Shown here: positions 1 through 13,800 of the stretch, in pieces
Numbering within the stretch: the first letter of the stretch is position 1
How the letters are laid out: each line of letters starts with the position of its first letter
Position numbers and translations under genes: made by a program
Assembly (NCBI RefSeq): GCF_002078875.1
Contig: NC_034409.1
Coordinates: 13,679,111-13,743,110 of the forward strand
DNA: 64,000 nt
From: Numida meleagris
Taxonomy: Eukaryota > Chordata > Aves > Galliformes > Numididae
Direction of reading: 5' to 3'
The notes under the pieces: generated by a model
Told to the model about the DNA's origin: nothing
What the model saw: only the letters and a program-made list of their open reading frames with translations
The model's database searches: none

Positions 1-3000
1 CTTCAGACCATCTTAACTGCAGAACACCGACCTGATTAACTTGACATTCTGTATTGTAAATTATCATGAAGAAGAAACAAAGCATTTCTGAGCAAGTGTA
101 GACTTTAACAATGTCGAGAACCCATGAGTGAAAATTTTATAAAGAAGAGAATTATCTCCATTTTGAGCTGGAATAGTCTGCCAAAGATAAAAAGCTCTTA
201 TGATGCACTGTACAAACAGGGTTCCTTTGCCAATTGTTGTCTTTTTCTTCTCGGAAAGGAACTGAATCATGCAATTTTTTTATTCACCGATACTTGACCC
301 TTACCTTCTCAGATCCCTCTATCTTTTAAAACAATCCAGAGAGAGCAAATGCCACTCCCACCCCAGTAACTCACCTTGTCAACGGCCTGCTGAATTGCAA
401 ATATCCTTTTCCTGCATCCCAACAGGCCTATCAGCACTGCCTACTGGGTTACCAAGCCTTAGATCAGATGTCTTTTCTTAACGTCACAATCCAGTTATGT
501 TCTGTTCTAACTTTAAAGCTTAAACATCTTTGCTGTAACATAAACATACCAGATTTTGGGCACAGTGAACTTAAAACATCTGTTTTGATCTATAATGGGT
601 GCTTTCATTTTTCAGACGTGTCTTTGATGGCATTTAGATCTCTAGCTCCCAGCTGATGTACCCAGATCACTGAATCGGGCAAACACACTCCCAAGATTGC
701 TTTCTAGGGCTTTTTTTCTTCTTTTTTTTTTTCTTTCAATTCAGAAAACTTTTTAAAAATATTATTTTCAGTGTTATGAAGTCTTAACCCCTCAAACTGA
801 AAGGAGTTGGGCGATAAGGCCCTACAAATGCAAACAAGCCCGTGCTCTGCAGCTCAGCTCTTCTACCTCAACCCTCAAGTAGCAGCTGCCTTTGCAATTA
901 CTAAATGGGAACCATATAACCAAGAATACTTGATGACTTTTCCTTACTACTTTCATTTCCTTTAAATAGATACTAAACCCCAATTATCAAAGCAGTATGG
1001 TAGTCTGAAAACCACATTATCTAATCATTCAGTAAGATGAAAGAAATGTTTGTCTATGGAAAAGGTACTGGCAGATAAGAGTCACAATCCTTACTAGGAC
1101 TGGGCTACATAGCTCAGGTATGTGGAGTGATGCATAAACTCTATTGGGCATTTGGTCTTTAAATGTCGTGAAATACAAGCCATATTTTTACTGTACAAAA
1201 GAAATGAGCATTCATCTAGATTAACGCATTGGTTTTTTTTCCAGAATTGCTGCTGAATTCCAGAGTTGAAATTGCAACATTTTCTTTTAGTTGATGTGTA
1301 AAATTTTGCAAACTGCAGTTATAGCAATTGTGAGGACTACAATTAAAATAAAAATCCACAAAACAACGCCGAAGAGTTAACCAACTAGGAACAAATGCAA
1401 GTAAATCCTGGGAGAATTTTTAAGATCTAAGCATTAATGTTATTACTATTGCTAAAAAAGAAAAAAAAAAAAAAGAGAGGAAAAAACCTCAGTAGCTCAA
1501 TGAATACGCAAATACTGCTTTCTCACACCTTCTCTTCTCCCTCCCATCACGCAGGCTCTGGCATTTCCTGATGTCTCAGTGAACTGGTGGCAAACTTGTG
1601 GTGCAGAGGGGACAGGACAGCTGGTGCAAGGCCAAAATGCTGTGGGGAGGCACAATCACACCTTCCAGTTGCAAAATCGCTAGGTTGAGGCCAGCCTTTC
1701 TACAGGAACCATTTCCAAAACTTCTTTACCTCCATGTAGTGCAGTAGAAGCATAAGTAATCTGGGTAAGCTTATCACGACACCAGCACCAAAATCCTGTT
1801 AGAGAAGCTGCCAAACGGAAATCCGGGAAATATCCACCTAGGAGACAGCTGGCACAGCTTAAGGTATCACTGTCTCTCTAGATATTTGTTTCTGTGCCAG
1901 AAATGAATCCTTCTGCAGCAAAGTGAACAGAGAAGAGATGAGGTCAACCCTTACTGCACCCAGAATTCACACCTCTTCAATCCAGGGGGATTGAAGACCA
2001 ATTCCCAGCAGCCCAACGCAGTAGCACTGCTGCCCTGCTGGCTGCAAGCAGCTGATCCCCACAGCACCGTGCAAGCACAGCAAGCACGTGCCAAGGGCTC
2101 AAGAACAACTTCCATGTCCCATTGTGACATCCAACAATTCCAAGATAGTACAAGCAGCATTAAAAGTAAACTGGAGTACATTAAAACCCGTATGGAATGA
2201 CCACAGTGAAACCTCCCCGCCTCCATGATCCACAACCTCACACAAGACGTGGAGAAATAAAAATGACACTAGTCTGAAAAATTAACAAGATGCCCTTGAA
2301 GTAAAAGCAGTGTGAATGCAAAAGAGTTTAATAATCTAATGTGGGACCCTTTCATTTTGCCTACCATAGGCTGGGATCATTTCAGACACAGCACAATCAG
2401 ATCCTGAGGCAAAGTAATGACTTCTGCTGCGCTGCTGAAAACCCTGAGGACAATTCAAATACAGCACTGATGAGCCCTAGAGGGAGATGCATTAAGGTTT
2501 CCTTGGACAAGAATGTTATAATCATCAGCATGGGTAAAAATAAGATAGAAACAGGAGTGCGAGATGAAGATGGGTATTTCAGTCAGCACAGGTACAAGTT
2601 GACACAGCTTATCGAATTCAGAGTTTTACCAGCCTCAGTCAGAAGCTATCTCCTTCAGCTTAAATGTTTGCAAACTGCATTTGTAACAACAGAGGGAACT
2701 GCAATAAGAAACATTTACGAAAGAGCACTGAAGTGTTAAGATTAACTTCAAACAAATGCAAGAGAACTCTAGGTGAATTTTTAAATTCAGCATCTCCTAT
2801 TAATAAAAAAGGCAAGGAATACTCAGTAAGTTAAATGTTACATTTAGTTATTGCCATACGGAATGAACGTTTCAAGATACTACATGTACATGGGCTATTA
2901 TGCTTTACTGGAAGCCATTAAACATTGTTTCTTAAAATTGAGGTGTTGTTCCTTCTAAAACAACAAACACTGAAAAAAATCCTCCTCAGAGTACATACAC

Positions 3001-5345
3001 CATGCCCCTCACCTGTCACCCTTATTTGGAAGAAACACATATATGCATCTTTCACACTGAGAACCCCCGTCTTTAAAAAACCAAGACACTTAAAGGCAAA
3101 CTTTTAAGTAAATAAATGACAATTGATCAATGAAAGCGAGGTTAGCACCTCTTGTGAATAAAATATTTCCCTTTTGTGTTTATATCCTTACTGAACCCGA
3201 TTACCTAACAGCACCACCATCTTAATTATGAGTTTACGTATTCCAGTTCAACATGAGCTAGCACAGTTCTGAAGTATGCTGATGTAACAATGCACAATTG
3301 CCTAAAAATGTTAAATAAATAAATAAATAAATAAAAACAAGCAAGAAACCCTAAGGAATACACAATATGCCTTAAGCAAAATACAGTATATTTAACTGAT
3401 TTTACGAAAAATAAACCAGTCTTGTCAGCAACACCAGAGCAGTAATTATCAATATCTAGGTGTTGCCACCAAACTTAACTAGCATGAAGCCCACAAAGCT
3501 AACGTTTTTTGCCCCCTAAGTTTAACATAAACAGTGCATTTTGTAAGTTATAGTAATCGCCTCTTCCCTTAAGATTTCCATTCTGAAGTCAAATTCACAT
3601 ATCAAATAAAAATGAAGAAACTTACAAACTCTTAAATTTTCATCTTAACATCCAGTCAGTGACTCACTCAGAACACATCATCTCCTCTGACACTTTGATG
3701 ACACAGCTCTACACAACAGCAATCAAAGAACTCTAGTCTGGCCCAAGAAACTCAGTTCTATATTTTGATGGATTTCTATTGCATGCAGCAAAACAAAATT
3801 GTAATGAAAGCAGTCTTTTGTATTACAATAAAATTATATCATTGAATGCTAACAACAGTAACAAATATGCCAAAACTACCCTGAAAGAAACCTTAACATT
3901 TTCAAACTTCATTTAAATTTTATATTACAAAACTTTGATTCCTATCTCAAAAAGACTTCATTAAAAAAGAAATACATTACTTGAAAAAAAAAAATGTCCA
4001 GTGAGACACAGCAATACCTTCCTCCCTCAACCATCAAGCCACTCATCAAACAAGGTGCTCATTTACACGTGGCTTTAAAAAAAAAACAGAGCACAGGGAT
4101 TATACAGAATATAATCCTTAGTTTACCACCTCAAACTCTCTTTAAACAATATAAATGTTGTTGCAGTGAAAATAAGAAATACTTTGTGTAATCACAGAAG
4201 CAGTGTGCAACTGAACCCTGTAGACCAGCAGATTGAAGATGAAATTCTTGTCAATATTTTCCCTATGAACACCACATAATCTTGCTTCCAAAAAAAAAAA
4301 AAAAAATCACTTTTTCACTTAGCAAGAATTATTTTCTTCTTGATTGCCTCCTGATTCTTCATTGTTCAGGTCTTAAAAGAGTTTATCAGCACTACTTGAA
4401 AAGCTACATCACTGCATCACAACTTGATGCCCTGTAGTCCATGGTCCCCTTCACCAACTGACACAAGAAACAAAACAGATGCAGGTGGGGCTACAAGGAA
4501 GGAGACAGTGTTCCAGTTGATATTATTCAGTGCTTTCAATATGCACGATGTAATTCACTTATGTTTACATCCACTAATTATCACAATGGGCCTATCCTAA
4601 CATAAATGCAGCACAATGTATTGTACAATCCTTGTAAATCCTTGTGCATCATTATCCATGCTGACATTTAACTGCATTACACACAGAATTGGCAGTTCTT
4701 AGCCATTTTTATTTACAGTAAAATACAATTGTTCTCATTTCACTTCAGGATAAAACATTTCAATAAGCTATATATTCCTTTTCTATATAAAAAAATATAA
4801 TTGCCAAATTCTAACCCTAAGTGTACTCAACAGCAGCATTACATATATTTTGTTATTTTGAGTACTTGCAGTTTACATTCTATTACTTAGAATGAGCTGG
4901 TAAAATACAAAAGTCATAGGCAAAAATAGCCTTTTAGGCATTTATTATGAAGAAATGGCTATAGTGTGCTCAGTTATTGCCTCACAACAGCTTCCACAGA
5001 AACCAAAGAGATGTTTAAACACCGTTGTTATTGGTGAATTAAGATGAGATTGCCCAAGAACATGAACATTTTGTATTATTTGGTTTATGACAAGCAGATC
5101 AGTCACATATCTTGAAGGAGTTAAATTATTACATTGTTAATCTAATTCAGTAAAAAGCTAAAGTCAAGATAAACAAGAGACTGCTGGTGTTCACTCAATG
5201 TTATGTATTTTTTAAGCTTCTAACATTTTGTCCTTACATACATACTTGGACAATTTTTTTTTCCTACATCAGAATAAATGCTATTACTCCACTTGTGAAC
5301 TCTAGCTACTTCAAGCTACTGGAAGCTTGAAGGGAGCTAGCTATT
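1..5345. other. AT-rich non-coding stretch without recognisable genes
   Basis: This stretch has short open frames only. The longest, 132 codons at 2341-2739 on the plus strand, has no recognisable domain and no clear splice context. There are several A-runs (around 1455-1475 and 4290-4306) and one tetranucleotide tract at 3313. I see no CR1, LTR, RNA gene or promoter-like structure. It is probably intronic or intergenic. Confidence 0.6.
3313..3336. repeat. (AAAT)n microsatellite
   Basis: About six uninterrupted AAAT units lie in otherwise A-rich sequence. A similar but shorter run occurs near 13000-13014. It may be a polymorphic simple repeat. There is no sign that it marks the A-tail of a retroelement, because no element is recognisable on either side. 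Confidence 0.9.
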
Positions 5346-5570
5346 GCACCAGGGGAGGTTCAGGTTGGATATTAGGAACAATTTATTCTCCAAAAGAGTG
5401 GTGAGGTGCTGGCACAGGCTGCCCAGGGAGGTGGTGGAGTCACTGTCCCTGGAGGTGAAGAACCGTGTGGATGTGGCACTGAGGGACACGGTCAATGGGC
5501 ACAGTGGGGATGGGTTGGTGGTTGGACTAGGTGGTCTTAGTGGCCTTTTCCAACCTTATGATTCTTTGAT
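5346..5570 (+). mobile_element. CR1 LINE, 3'-end fragment
   Basis: This is a 5'-truncated CR1 non-LTR retrotransposon of about 225 bp. It encodes the last residues of the reverse-transcriptase protein, readable as [20 protein letters not shown] followed by [13 protein letters not shown] and ALRDTV. The CR1 3' untranslated region follows, with the block GGTTGGACTAGGTGGTCTTA, then CCAACCTTATG and an ATTCTTTG-type end. The same protein segment occurs in the minus-strand copy at 46394-46940. CR1 insertions normally lack target duplications, and none is seen. It is a dead fragment. Confidence 0.95.
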
Positions 5571-8020
5571 ATCTGGATTACCATAAAACCTTTGCCAAAA
5601 ATACACATATGAAGAAGTACACTAAGTACTGCCATATTTTCATGTCTATAGCTTTCCCTTTGCATAATCTCTCTCTCCGTCAATGCACCAGTACTCAGAA
5701 ACAAATAATAAAAAAAAACAAACAGCGACAAATGAAATGTAGAGATAATAAAGGGAACTGCCTGCAGAGGACTGTGAACAGACGGTATCTAAACACACGG
5801 AAGGGACAACAAAACAAAGCCTGGGGTGGGGTGAAGAGAAAGCTCTGAGATAAAGCTGCACTACAAACGACTCTCAGATTTCTTCTCATGGGCAGCAGCA
5901 CACAAACTGCAAGCTGTGGACAGAACAACCACATCTTAGAGAAGTTTGGGGAGGCAGGAAGCTAAGCACACCACAGAAGCTTTCAGGAGTTCCAGAAGGA
6001 AACAGGCCTGCATGGCAGTCAGACTCTGCTGACTTCACAGCAGCTTGGCCCAGCAGAGTGGGGTGATCAAGCACCATGCAACAACCACAGCCAGCCGGCC
6101 TGTGAGAGCAAAGCAGCAAGCTAGAAGGAAAACAGAAAAGCAGAACGGAGTAGATCTAAAGAATCTCGCCTTGGAGCAGGCCAGGGAAGAGCTTGCAGAC
6201 GCCTGGGAAGACAGAGCCCAAAGCAGCTCACACCTGTCCGCCAGGGAGGCCCAAGCAGAGCTATTTCCAGCAAAGGGCAGGAGTCCTCAGCTGCCAGGCA
6301 CTGTGACCTGGGAGGGAACAGAGAGCAGAAAGCAAAGAGAGGCACCGCAGGCCGAACAGAAACCGCTTCTGAAATTGTCTTTCAACTGTGACATTGTTAT
6401 CCTAAAAATTAATGTCTGTGATCACACTGAGCTCTCAATAGTTGTGCACTGGCTGCCACTGAGGCTGATTGCTGGGCTGAACACCTTCTGGTCCGAGTAA
6501 AAAGAGAAAGTCATATCAGCTCTTTCACACAACAGCTACAAATAAATAAGATAAATTAATAGAATAAGACTGTTCAAAGCACAGACACGTGAAAACCTGT
6601 CAGAGTGTGAGGTGTGTGGATTAAAGAATTTCATAAAGATCAATTACGAAATTGAAGGAATTGGGAAAAATTACTTGTGGTTACAGATGCCTCGGTGTAG
6701 TAGGCAGAAACAAAATAGCAAGAAACACTGCGTCTGTGATCTCAGGAAGGAGAGTTGTGTGTTTTTTTTTCATTCTCTCCTTTTTTCTTCTTTTCTTCCT
6801 GAGCACAGTACTAGCTGGACAGGCAGACTTGAAACCATCAGCAAAATAGCGGCCTGTTGCACAGTGTTTCTGCTCTGCTCCTGCAAACAGAGCTCTGTTT
6901 ACATTCTTTGTAAATAAACAGGGCTGCACACACAGGCACAAAAATCTCACAATCCTCAAATCACAATCTATTTTTCTTCCTGAGAGAAGCAACTTGGCAA
7001 AGCCCCAAGTATTAGTTAGCTCTTGGGCTCTTACATTAGAAACATTACTTGCCAGGTTTTCCAAATACAGATGTCAGATAGGCAAATATTGGCTAACCAG
7101 TGTTGCCCCCCGTTTTTCTGCCTGTGCAGCTACCTTGTAACAGAATTGAGCAATCTCTTGATACTTGCAGGTCAAATTAATGATAGCCTTCCTGTCCACC
7201 TTAGAGTTGCTACTTCTAAGCAAGGATATATGATTGCTTTGGATTGGTCAGTTGTTGTTCATGTGTGTGTTTGTTGTTTTTTTAACTGGCACAAAAAATT
7301 ATTTTTAATTGCCATTATCAGACAGCTCTTTTATATCCTGGACCAGAATGAGAGGAGGCAGGATGCCCAGTCTGAGCTGGGTTATGCTCCAGAACTCCTT
7401 ACTTACTATTGTGTGTCCATATGCTACCTTACCTCAAATGGGGTTTGCAACAAGCACAGAGGACAAGTTTGGTGGAGTAAGTAGCACTACTCACTTGCGG
7501 TCATTACTGAGCTTTGCCTTCATTAGATGTATGAGCCTAACAACTCCAGCAGGTTTAAGTCTGAAGCATAGAATACACATCATACACTTTGTAAGAAGAC
7601 ACGTTTTCCTTTCCAGAAATGCAAGTCCATAAAATGCAGTTAAGTAGACAAAACTCTCCAACTCAAAATTTCCATAAAACTGAGAAGTATTAGCAAAGAA
7701 ACCGATGATTTTGCGTCTTCAGCTGATTGTAATCTTTCGGATGTCCGTGTCAGATTGTCAAAAATCCAAACAGGCCCAAGTCCAGTTTTGACAGGTGCGA
7801 CTGGAAGACCGGTGTTAGATTATCTGATTAAAGGGCAATCACAATAAAAAAGGAGCCAGCAAGAATCAGCAGAAAAACCATGGGTAGAGAAATCCTAGCA
7901 ACCTGATCTGTGAAAAGGGAGCTCCTGAATCAGCTCCTCCTAAGACCATCAATTACATCATTGTCTCCCAGTGAGAAACCCATCAAGATGAACAAGGAGG
8001 AAGCTCTCTCTCCAGGAGCA
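5571..8020. other. Non-coding stretch, no recognisable gene
   Basis: The sequence is mixed in composition, with a moderately GC-rich patch at about 5860-6350. Two open frames of about 150 codons on the plus strand (6045-6500 and 7023-7484) have no domain, no homology I recognise and overlapping frames on the other strand. I treat them as chance. No transposable element is recognisable. Confidence 0.5.
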
Positions 8021-8636
8021 CTGTGAATGTTTAAGGTGTGAATGCCTTAAGGAATATGAGATTTATGAGACATGGGGAGGAATAAAACTTTGGGATTGAG
8101 TAAAGCTTGCCATAAAACTGTGGGACTATGCAAGACATTATGAAATATTTAGGGAAAGGCACAAGAGGTGGGGAAGGACAGGGATAAAGGTGGATAAGGG
8201 AGCAACAAGCATGGGAAAAGAGCCAGAAAAGAGGATAAAAGTGGCAGATCCAGGGCAGATGGCTCAGAACACTTGTCTGACAGCCTTGCCCCTGATCATG
8301 ACAGTCTATCCTACAGTGTCATTAAATTCTATTTTTACATTCTTTGTTGGTGCACTTTGCATTCTGAGCGTGGGAACTCTGGTGAACTTAAGCCAGACCA
8401 GCCAGCAGGTAGATAAGAGGTCCAAGCACCAACAACTGGAACAAGAACAAACCTCAGGGCTCAGGGTTCCATGGGCCAACAACTAGGGCATCAGATCTGA
8501 GCAGCTGAAAAGGAGGAGCGGGTCTGAGTTGGCATGCAGATCCTGTTTGAGTGCTCCATGTATGTTTGTGCGGGTGCCACTAAAAGCATCGTTCTGAGTC
8601 TCTGCTTGTCTATGTGACCAGCTATGTATGCATTTT

Positions 8637-8670
<34 letters not shown>

Positions 8671-8850
8671 ATGTACACCTACTGGGAATAAGTGTTCAGT
8701 CTCACTGTGGGCTGGCCCTCGGGACACAAAGCTGCAGCAGTCTTGCACTTAGCTGTTTAGCTGGGATGGGAGGTACACCCATGGGAACCAAAGCCCTCCA
8801 GATTTAGCTATCTCTAATAACTGGCATGGCTAAAAGGACACAAATTTCTT
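8021..8850 (+). mobile_element. Probable endogenous-retrovirus LTR or LTR-derived segment
   Basis: The order of signals resembles a retroviral LTR. A TATA-like ATAAAAG lies at 8235-8241. A polyadenylation signal ATTAAA lies 80 bp further on (8321-8326), and a GT-rich element TTTGTTGGTG follows at 8343-8352. This spacing fits a U3, short R and U5. A possible left end is TGTGAATG near 8026. No paired LTR, target duplication or primer-binding site is evident, and the right limit is a guess. From memory the segment resembles a repeated chicken LTR family, but I cannot name it. No retroviral gene is present. Confidence 0.45.
8639..8669. repeat. (GT)n microsatellite
   Basis: There are about 15 uninterrupted GT dinucleotides, the longest dinucleotide run in the window. 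It sits inside the LTR-like segment and probably expanded from a short GT-rich part of that repeat. Confidence 0.95.
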
Positions 8851-10019
8851 AGCAAAGCTATCAGTAACAATTTGAAGGTGAAGAGTATAAATCCGTCATT
8901 TTGACATTTTGTAAACAATTCAGTATTTAAATGATAGCAGAAAAATATAAGCATTCTCAGGCACTATTCAGCTTTGATTGAATGTCTTCTGGATCTTTTA
9001 AAAGCCCTTGAAATTCCTGTGTGCTAAACGCGTTCAAAAGGAACTATGGCTGCATCTTTCCTATGTTTTCTTACAACGTCAGGACTCAGTTGTACACCAT
9101 TATAATGGAAAAGTAACACAAAGCAAAAAGATACAACAAAGCAGATGTAAATTAAATTACAGGAACATATTTAAAAGGTATGCTTTGGAGAAACTTGTGA
9201 ATGTAATTCCATAAGGAATAGCAGCACCTTTAAATTCAAGTACTCTCCATGAAAAATCATACATACTGTAGCTACAATGCCAAAAGAAAAGACTACACTA
9301 ATTAATAGCCTCAGAAACCCACTCAGATCCCCCCATTTGAATGTACTTGTAATAAAGTTAGCTTATTTAATAAACTTTAATAAAGTACTTATTCTCCTGT
9401 GCACCGACAACTTGTTTGTAAGTGCTCTTTCACTGTGAAATACAAGCTTTCTGAGGAAGACCATCTTTTTTATTTGGCTTTCTAGATTAACACTCCGAAA
9501 CGTTAATTACCTGGAAAGGAGCCAAATGAGACTTCAAACCAAGTATACAAAGGCTGTAGACTTTTCTTTATTTTAGAACTAAATGTTTTAATTGATAAAA
9601 TTATATTTCATAATCACTGTGCTTATTCACCTTCTCCCTATCTCTTAGGGAAGTCTTGGCCAAAGCAGCACTACAGTCTTCTCAGAAGCGGAGATCTCTC
9701 ACAGCTAAGTCACCAAGCAGCAGTGGAAATCCCTGATTCTTGTCCCATAAGCAACAGAATCCATCAGAAAGGCTTCACTCTGTCCAGCCAAAGAAGAAAA
9801 AGCACCACTCTGAGAAGACCACAACACGTGCTCTCCCCTGGGAAAGGCAATCCATTTATAGAAGGATTCATACAGGATAGGGTTAATTCCAAACATCTTC
9901 AATTCTAGCTTAAGGACCAGAATAAACAGAGGTTGATATGTTCATCTGGTATGTGAGCATGGCATGAACTGAATGCTTCCAAACAGCAGCCATAGCAGCT
10001 GAAGAAGAAAGACAATGAG
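8851..10019. other. Non-coding stretch, no recognisable gene
   Basis: This is AT-rich sequence with short open frames only and TTTAATAAA-like runs near 9365-9385. Nothing recognisable is present up to the start of the CR1 copy at 10020. Confidence 0.55.
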
Positions 10020-10880
10020 ATGATACAAATGCTGATGATACAAAGCTGGGAGGATTGGCTGACAAACCTGGACAGACTGGAGAGCTGGGCAGGGAGGAAC
10101 CTGATGAGGTTTAACAAGAGCAAGTGTAGAGACTTGCACCTGGGGAGGAATAACTGCATGCATCAGTACAGGGTAGGGGATGAGCTGCTGGAGATGGGCT
10201 CTGCGGAGAAGGACCTGAGGATACTAGCAGACAGCAGGTTGGCCATGACCCTGGAGTGTGCCCTTGTGGCCAAGAAAGCCAATGGTTTCCTGGGGGGCAT
10301 TAAAAAGAGCATGGCCAGCAGGTCGAGGGAGGTGATCCTCCTCCTCTACTCTGCCCCAGTGAGGCCACATTTAGACTACTGTGTCCAGTTCTGGGCTCCC
10401 CGGTTCAAAAACGACAGGGATCTCCTAGAAGGAGTCCAGCAGTGGCCACAAAGATGATTAAGGGCCTGAAGCACCTCCCATATGAGGGAAGGCTGAGAGA
10501 CCTGGGTCTGTTCAGTCTGAGGAAAGGAACACTGAGAGAGGATCTGATCAATGTTTATAAAAATGTAAAAGGAGGTGGGATGCAGATGGATGAGGCTAGG
10601 CTCTTCTCAGTGGTGTGTAACAATAGGACAAGGAGTAATGGCCTAAAACTTGAACGTAGGAAGTTTCATACAGACATGCAGAAGAACTTTTATACAGTAA
10701 GGGTGACGGAGCACTCCACAGCTTGCCCGGAAAGGTTGTGGAGTCTCCTTCTATGGAGATATTCAAGACCTGGCTGGACACCTACCTGTGCGACCTACTG
10801 TAGGGTACTTGCTTTAGCAAGGGGTTGGACTTGATCTCTTGAAGTCCCTTCCAACCCCTGCAATTCTGTGATTCTGTGAA
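10020..10880 (+). mobile_element. CR1 LINE, about 860 bp, C-terminal part of ORF2 plus 3' UTR
   Basis: This is the longest CR1 piece here. An open frame at 10020-10457 covers the end of the reverse-transcriptase domain and the segment after it: LDRLESWAGRNLMRFNKSKC, then a leucine-glycine motif, GGIKKSM and [13 protein letters not shown]. The frame breaks near 10455, and the continuation ([20 protein letters not shown]) is read in another frame from 10442. The 3' UTR ends with GTTGGACTTGATCTC, CCCTTCCAACCCCTG and two ATTCTGTG units. The endonuclease and most of the polymerase are missing, so the copy is 5'-truncated and dead. The end differs from the ATTCTATG type at 42330 and 46394, which suggests another CR1 subfamily. 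Confidence 0.95.
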
Positions 10881-13800
10881 TGTGAGGCCCTGATGCTGGA
10901 TAGAAAATACCAACAAGGCTGTCCACCAAAAACCTCATTTCTGAGCCCCATTCCATTCCAACAAAAAAATCACTGTTGGATATTTTGATAAACTATCTGC
11001 AGCAACAGTTACAAAATAAAATTATATTGTGTCTTTATAGTGTTATTAATGACAAAAACGATTCTCTGTTTCTGCCAGAACTTTTGCTAGTGTTTTAGCT
11101 TTGACAACACAGAAAAAAACATGCAGCTCAAGAATAGTTTCCACACTAGTATGGCCTTCTTTGACCCCCCAAAAGATACAAGCTATTCCCATGTACAGTA
11201 GTACCATGGAACAGAAGTAATAAGAGGTTGCTGCCTTTGTTGGAAGGCTGTGAAAACATGCCAGTAGGTTTCGTATGGGCCTAAGAAGTTACTTCACAAA
11301 AAACAAAGCACTGAACTTTAAAAATGGTTCACATTACTCCAATGACATTTTGCCAAAGAAGGAGCTCTAAAAGCTTCTTCCTTCTTTCCATGGAATTGTG
11401 CTGCCCCAGTTTTTTGGGGGGAAAAGTCTTCAAGATTAACTAGCAAAACGTTGAAGTATGCACATTCATGAGCTTTCAAGAGAAGAAATATGATCTTTTA
11501 GTAAACGTGGGTATCAACAATTTACAGTACGTAGCATACATAACGACTTGTTGCTTTGGAAGACATCAAGATAAAGCTACAGTTAGGACACATTTATTAG
11601 AACAGCCTGATAAACAGAATGGCCGAAGTTTCATACAAATAGAACATCTGCTTGGGATGTGGTCCTGCCCTGGGGCATTGTCCAGTCCAGTCACAAAGAG
11701 AGGCGATCAGCCAGGCTGATGGACTAAAGCCACTGTGTCAAGGAACTTAGTAGAGAACTGGCTCCTTCATTTGTAACAAATATAATATGCAAACTTGGGG
11801 CTGGATGTGTTTGTTTCTAATTGGAGTTTTAAAGAACAAAAAGAGAGAGAGGAAGAGACAAGCAAAGGAAAGAGAAATAATTCACCGTCCACCCAGTCAC
11901 TATCAGCAGCACGCTTTTGGTAGGTGCCCTAGATGAAATGACTTTCACATATGTTTTTTTCTAGGTCAACAGTGACAGTTTGGATTTTGTCAGAGAGCTT
12001 ACCCAAGCCTAAGAGTGAGTCTTGAAGAAAACACAGAATCATGTGTGAGAGAAACTGGCTAAGAAGTGTAGAATTCCTAAGAGCTTCTGGTGAGAGACCT
12101 TCTGGCCACAAAACTTTTGGACAGAAATGGTATTCTTCAACCAAGCAGTAAGTTTGATAGATATCCTCTGTATGGCAACATTCATGGGAACTCATAAGCT
12201 GAAAGACGCCACAATTATCCTGATAATACACAAAATGCACAAGAAAATGGAATGCTTAAATAATACAAAGTTGCTTAACTTGTTGCTTAACACCTCAGGA
12301 TAACTGCATCCATTGCAGTACCAATGAAAATCTGCAAAAATATCATCGTGGTAAATTTATGAAATTACATAACATCTAAACATTTTATTATTCATTTGTA
12401 AATACAGAATGAGAACATGCAGAAATCTCAAATTAATTTACTCTGTAACACAGTGCACTGACCACAGAAAAACAGTAACGTGACATAGGTACATTCTGTT
12501 CTATGCAATCCATCAGCCAATGTACCCATACAACCCAGAGTGGATATTTTAGTGAAGTCAGTGATAGGCACAGAAGTCTCCAGTCATAAAACTGGACTAA
12601 ATTTGTAATAGGAAAGGCTTTGCTTAAAGCTATACATTGCTTTTTTATTTGACTTTTTACCCTGAAGTAGAATTCGATACATGCATTTACCTTGGAAAGG
12701 GAAAGTATATTGTTCAAAATGTATATTTCCCATTTTTACATGCTTTTTTTAGCTATTTGTTGTGTATAGTCACAACTGGGTCGTTTGAATTCATTTCCAG
12801 AGAAGGACAGTTCTCACACGGGAAAATCTCATGCAACCACACAGCACCATCAGTCTCTCCCTTTCCCAAAGATCTCTCATCTTAGTACCAACCACCAGCG
12901 CCAACAACCAACATTTATGTTTTCAGAAGCTATTTTAAAAACCTACCCATAATAAATATCTCACTAATAACTGTACAACGGAAATTTCTTAAAGATCAAA
13001 AATAAATAAATAAAGACCAAGTCGTATGCAGAAGATAATCTGAATAACAGGGATACTGACAATACTTTTCACTTGTGATCAAATACCAACGCATATGATT
13101 TTCTTACACAGGGCAGAAATTCCATACAGAGACAGGAATAAACGAAGTCCAACATGCAAAAATAAAATACACTTCAAATTCTAAACTTTTTCAAAACCTA
13201 CTGATGAGCTGATACAGGCACTATCTGCTCTGAAAGTTCAGAGTATCACTCTGAAAGAAAAAGGCTGCTTCTACACATATTATTGGTTGCTTTTTCTACA
13301 CATGAACAGTGACAAGCTGCAGCATTCCTTGTCTGTACATTCCTTTCATACTTCCCTTAAAAGTCTGTCACACGAAAACAGTGAGCATGTGAAGCCTTTA
13401 ATATGAAAAAATACACAATAGGTAGGATTTGTTTCGGCCAATTTTAGTCCCCTAAAATTAAGTATGGCTCTACAGGCACACTGTCACCAGAGCTAGTCCT
13501 CCAGTGAAGGAAATGCTGCCCTGCATAAACAGCTGCTGTCCCATATTTGGATAAGATCATTTCCTCCCTACTGCTAATACCAAGTGCAACAAATAGCAGA
13601 ACAAGCTGGAAATTTGGAAGCAGGGAACTAATATACATTGTTCACAGTTATCATAAGCAAAACAAAAAAACTGAAGTTGTACAACTACTGAACTGAACTG
13701 CCCTGAAATGGAAGTAATATTTCTTTTACACTTTAAAAAATATAAAGAGGGAAGATATCTAAAATGGCATTTTAAATATACTTTTAGAACTTAGAGGAAC

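Noticed and set aside
2341..2739. 132-codon plus-strand open frame
   Set aside because: There is no domain and no intron-exon borders that fit. It is consistent with chance.
6045..6500. 151-codon plus-strand open frame in a GC-richer patch
   Set aside because: The glutamine/alanine-rich composition follows base composition. There is no recognisable motif and the opposite strand is also open.
7023..7484. 153-codon plus-strand open frame
   Set aside because: It has no domain, a low-complexity mix of cysteine and hydrophobic residues and no splice support. It overlaps other frames and is of a length expected by chance in 64 kb.
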